The notes under the pieces: model-generated
What the model saw: the letters and a program-made list of their open reading frames with translations, nothing else
What the model was told of the DNA's origin: nothing
The model's database searches: none
Translations under genes and position numbers: made by a program
Shown: piece after piece, positions 5,778-7,489 of the stretch
How positions within the stretch are numbered: position 1 is the first letter of the stretch
How the letters are laid out: each line of letters starts with the position of its first letter
From: a bacterium
GTDB taxonomy: Bacteria; Bdellovibrionota_C; UBA2361; SZUA-149
Direction of reading: 5' to 3'
NCBI GenBank assembly: GCA_003230795.1
Contig: QIGM01000088.1
Coordinates: 1-7,489, forward strand
DNA length: 7,489 nt

Positions 5778-6512
5778 ATGGAAGCGACGTTTGGAATCGA
5801 CCCAGAGAAACTGCTGCTTCGCATCAGCCAGGGCGAGGAGTTGAGTTCTGAAGAGGTGGCGGAGATCACCGAGGTCTTTCGTTCGCTCGAAATTGAAGAC
5901 ATTGGGCGTTCGCGTTCAGTGGATGAGGTTTATTCATTTCTCGTTGTGGTCGGCCGAGCGAGGTTGATCGAGCTTCAGCATTTGATCGAAAAATCCCTTG
6001 ATGTTCGTGACGCGCTCACCGTTGCCTTAGTGCTAGAAACACTTTGCCTGGAGTGGGAAAAAACGGGTGAGTATCTCGAGCGAGTGATAAATTTCGCGCT
6101 TGGCGTTGCCTGGGATGAGGATCAAGACGTGCAGCAGGTAGCTATTAAGATACTCGGTGAGTATCTACAGCAGTTTCTTCCCGCGATACTGTCTCAAGAT
6201 GTGAAGAGTCTTTCTGCATCTCAGCACAGAGTGCTTGATTTGTTGATGAGTATTTTTGAAGATGAGAGCCTTGAGAGCTGGACCAGACAGAGTGCTTATT
6301 ACTCACTCTGTCGCTCCTATGGTAAAGACTGGGAGGTGATTCCCTCCGAGTGCGTGCAGTTAGAGTTCTCGCATGATTCGAAAGACGTTGAGTGGGGCAT
6401 GATAGATGAGCTAAAAGAGCTTCTCTCTCAGCCTCCGTTAGAAGAAGAAGGGTCGTCTTCGCTGTTAAGAAGTATCGACTCGGGGTCTTCGACTGGGCCG
6501 GGAATGCGGTAG
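5778..6512 (+). CDS. Unrecognised acidic alpha-helical protein with HEAT-like repeats
   Basis: 244 residues; I do not recognise a named family. The sequence reads as a run of amphipathic helices. Segments at about 74-106, 112-138 and 164-182 each look like a helix pair rich in Leu/Ala/Val with acidic turns, as in HEAT or armadillo-type solenoids; this is an impression, not a domain match. Acidic residues dominate. Residues about 217-244 form a Glu- then Ser/Gly-rich, probably disordered tail. No signal peptide, membrane helix or catalytic motif, so a cytoplasmic binding or scaffold protein is the simplest guess. The start is ATG at 5778, 7 bp after sseB, with AAGGAG (5769-5774) overlapping the sseB stop at rather short spacing, so the two are likely co-transcribed. 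The last 85 bp, coding for the tail, overlap the convergent yacG. Confidence 0.75.
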   Translation: MEATFGIDPEKLLLRISQGEELSSEEVAEITEVFRSLEIEDIGRSRSVDEVYSFLVVVGRARLIELQHLIEKSLDVRDALTVALVLETLCLEWEKTGEYLERVINFALGVAWDEDQDVQQVAIKILGEYLQQFLPAILSQDVKSLSASQHRVLDLLMSIFEDESLESWTRQSAYYSLCRSYGKDWEVIPSECVQLEFSHDSKDVEWGMIDELKELLSQPPLEEEGSSSLLRSIDSGSSTGPGMR

Positions 6513-6622
6513 TCTTCTTTCGCCCAGCGACCAAGATCAAGCATCTTGCAGCGCTTGCAACAGAACGGCCAAATTCCGCTTAGTTTTTCTTCGAATTGGG
6601 TTTTACACGTGGGGCATTTCAT
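6428..6622 (-). CDS. yacG: Zinc-binding DNA gyrase inhibitor family protein YacG
   Basis: A 64-residue zinc protein. In E. coli YacG binds GyrB and inhibits DNA binding by gyrase. The zinc ligands are Cys3 and Cys6 (KCPTCK) and Cys21 and Cys25 (PFCCKRCK); Cys22 stands where E. coli has Ser. After it comes the signature [16 protein letters not shown] (about 27-42), then an acidic, Ser/Asn-rich tail. Length matches the family (about 60-65). The ATG at 6622 leaves only two residues before the first zinc Cys, normal for short forms; no clear Shine-Dalgarno precedes it. It is convergent with the helical gene and overlaps it over 6428-6512, within both disordered tails, and divergent from ccmH. In many genomes yacG sits with coaE and pilD; here it does not. 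Confidence 0.93.
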   Translation of the reverse strand: MKCPTCKTQFEEKLSGIWPFCCKRCKMLDLGRWAKEDYRIPGPVEDPESILLNSEDDPSSSNGG

Positions 6623-6676
6623 AAGCTTTCACAAAGGCTGGTAAGTTTTCTCGTATAGTGGTCAAAATTGAGATTC

Positions 6677-6690
6677 CCTGCAAGTGCAGG
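6677..6690. promoter_or_regulatory. Palindrome in the yacG/ccmH divergent spacer
   Basis: CCTGCA-AG-TGCAGG, perfect six-base arms, in the 151-bp spacer between divergent yacG and ccmH. On the yacG strand a TTGACC lies just downstream of it, but neither direction has a convincing full promoter. It may be an operator; this is inference only. Confidence 0.3.
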
Positions 6691-6773
6691 AGCGCAAGAT
6701 TGGAAGCGTCCCGAAGAGCTGAGAAGGTAGACGTGCTTGGTCTAGGGGCTTTAGATTGTAAACATAGGATGAG

Positions 6774-7343
6774 ATGAGAAAGTTAAAACGTATTCACTCA
6801 CACCTCTTAACACTGGTCTTTTTAACACTGGTCTTTCTGCATTTTATCACCGTGCTGCTGCTAGCCGTTCCTCTGTTGGCAGAGCCGGATGCAGCAGTCA
6901 CGGCTGAAGCTGTAGCTGCGGAGCCGGCGGCCGCGGCAGAGCTTGACGCTGGAGCACTGGCTGAACTTGAGAAAATAACCCAAGAAATCAGTGATACCAC
7001 GATGAGTCCTTTTTGTCCGGGCCGCACACTTTCTGCCTGTCCGAGCGAACAAGCGCGGCAATTGCGGATGAGAATATTTGGTTGGCTAAAGAAGGGCTAT
7101 TCTCCAACCGGCGTTCGAAATCAGCTGCTAACGATCTACGGCGGTGATGTGCGTGGTACGCCAAAGCCAGAGGGTTTTGGTTTAATGGCTTGGATAATGC
7201 CGGTTGTTTTTGTACTAGTGTGCTTTTTGCTCGTGGCCGTGCTCCTTCGCAGGGTGAAAAAGGGCGACGATACTGAGCCAGACGCTCCTGTTAGCGATGA
7301 AATGAAGACAAGAATTTCTAATGAACTAGAGCATCGTAGGTAA
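6774..7343 (+). CDS. ccmH: Cytochrome c biogenesis protein, CcmH/CycL-like
   Basis: 189 residues. CcmH helps keep the apocytochrome CXXCH motif reduced and passes it to the CcmF haem ligase on the outer face of the inner membrane. The core (about 66-135) fits the family: ITQEISDTTMSPFCPGRTL, Cys81 and Cys89 followed by Pro-Ser, a helical LRMRIFGWLKKGYSPTGV stretch and IYGGDVRG, then PEGFG and a membrane helix at about 138-158 with a charged cytoplasmic tail. The cysteines are CX7C, not the LRCXXC of E. coli CcmH; I have the impression that such forms occur in other lineages. The N-terminus has a long signal-like segment (about 10-36) with a likely cleavage after LLA, and an Ala/Glu-rich linker at 37-65. 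ATG at 6774 has AGGA 4 bp upstream. No other ccm gene is in the window. yqeY follows after 5 bp. Confidence 0.83.
   Translation: MRKLKRIHSHLLTLVFLTLVFLHFITVLLLAVPLLAEPDAAVTAEAVAAEPAAAAELDAGALAELEKITQEISDTTMSPFCPGRTLSACPSEQARQLRMRIFGWLKKGYSPTGVRNQLLTIYGGDVRGTPKPEGFGLMAWIMPVVFVLVCFLLVAVLLRRVKKGDDTEPDAPVSDEMKTRISNELEHRR
6807..6836. repeat. 15-bp tandem duplication inside the ccmH signal peptide
   Basis: TTAACACTGGTCTTT occurs twice back to back (6807-6821 and 6822-6836). The unit is five codons, so the frame is kept and the hydrophobic stretch LTLVF is doubled. The copies are identical even at third positions, which suggests a recent slippage event. Confidence 0.85.
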
Positions 7344-7348
7344 ATCGG

Positions 7349-7489
7349 ATGTCAGAAATAAAGAATATCATTCAAGAAGTGCTGAAGACCGCAATGAAAG
7401 CGCGGGAGCAGAAAAAGGTGATCACGCTTCGTGGTTTGACCGCTGCAATTAAGCAGATCGAAGTCGACTCTCGCATTGAGGCCAATGAC
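7349..7489 (+). CDS. yqeY: GatB/YqeY domain protein, N-terminal part
   Basis: The first 47 codons of a gene running off the right edge. The N-terminus MSEIKNIIQEVLKTAMKARE followed by KKVITLRGLTAAIKQIEVD matches YqeY, a roughly 150-residue helical protein related to the C-terminal domain of the GatB amidotransferase subunit. That relation implies tRNA-related binding, but its role is not settled. The ATG at 7349 is 5 bp after the ccmH stop; AGG at 7338-7340 may serve as a ribosome site. Probably co-transcribed with ccmH. Only the first third is visible, so completeness cannot be judged. Confidence 0.85.
   Translation, partial: MSEIKNIIQEVLKTAMKAREQKKVITLRGLTAAIKQIEVDSRIEAND

Noticed and set aside
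6145..6540. Minus-strand frame of 131 codons
   Set aside because: Overlaps both the helical gene and yacG in a different frame and has no recognisable features.
6794..7061. Two minus-strand frames, one Ala/Ser-rich
   Set aside because: Shadows of the Ala/Glu-rich linker of ccmH; low complexity explains the open frames.

Overview
This window looks like chromosomal DNA of a diderm bacterium close to the Proteobacteria in the broad sense. The evidence is an E. coli-type YbdG channel, SseB, YacG, PanD with the HYEGS processing motif, and a tRNA-Asn with encoded CCA and a G discriminator. The CcmH variant (two cysteines far apart, followed by Pro-Ser) and the YacG tail remind me of deltaproteobacterial-type lineages, so I do not assign a class. 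Most genes are ordinary housekeeping or stress genes. I see no transposase, integrase, CRISPR array or rRNA.

Left end (1-2342): a minus-strand DNA alkylation-repair operon. An Ada-type sensor/AraC regulator fused to an AlkA glycosylase is followed 5 bp downstream by ogt, which runs off the left edge. The Ada sensor is therefore joined to the glycosylase, and the O6-methylguanine methyltransferase is a separate protein. A 14-bp direct repeat lies just upstream of the fusion start. The next roughly 320 bp hold no convincing gene.

Middle (2343-4663): a YbdG/MscM-family mechanosensitive channel on the plus strand, a tRNA-Asn(GTT) on the minus strand, and a four-helix DUF3147-type membrane protein on the plus strand. 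The last is convergent with panD (aspartate 1-decarboxylase, beta-alanine for pantothenate and CoA), whose upstream region carries two neighbouring palindromes.

Right (4664-7489): divergent from panD is a two-gene acidic unit, an SseB-family protein followed 7 bp later by an unrecognised, mostly helical protein with HEAT-like character. Its upstream region has a sequence resembling a type 1 IscR site and a seven-codon leader ORF whose stop overlaps the sseB start (TGATG). The helical gene overlaps the convergent yacG (zinc-binding gyrase inhibitor family) by 85 bp tail to tail. A CcmH-like cytochrome c biogenesis protein with an in-frame 15-bp duplication in its signal peptide and the start of yqeY close the window as a likely operon.

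The best candidate for something undescribed is the sseB plus helical-protein pair with its control region. The case rests on sequence features and neighbourhood only.
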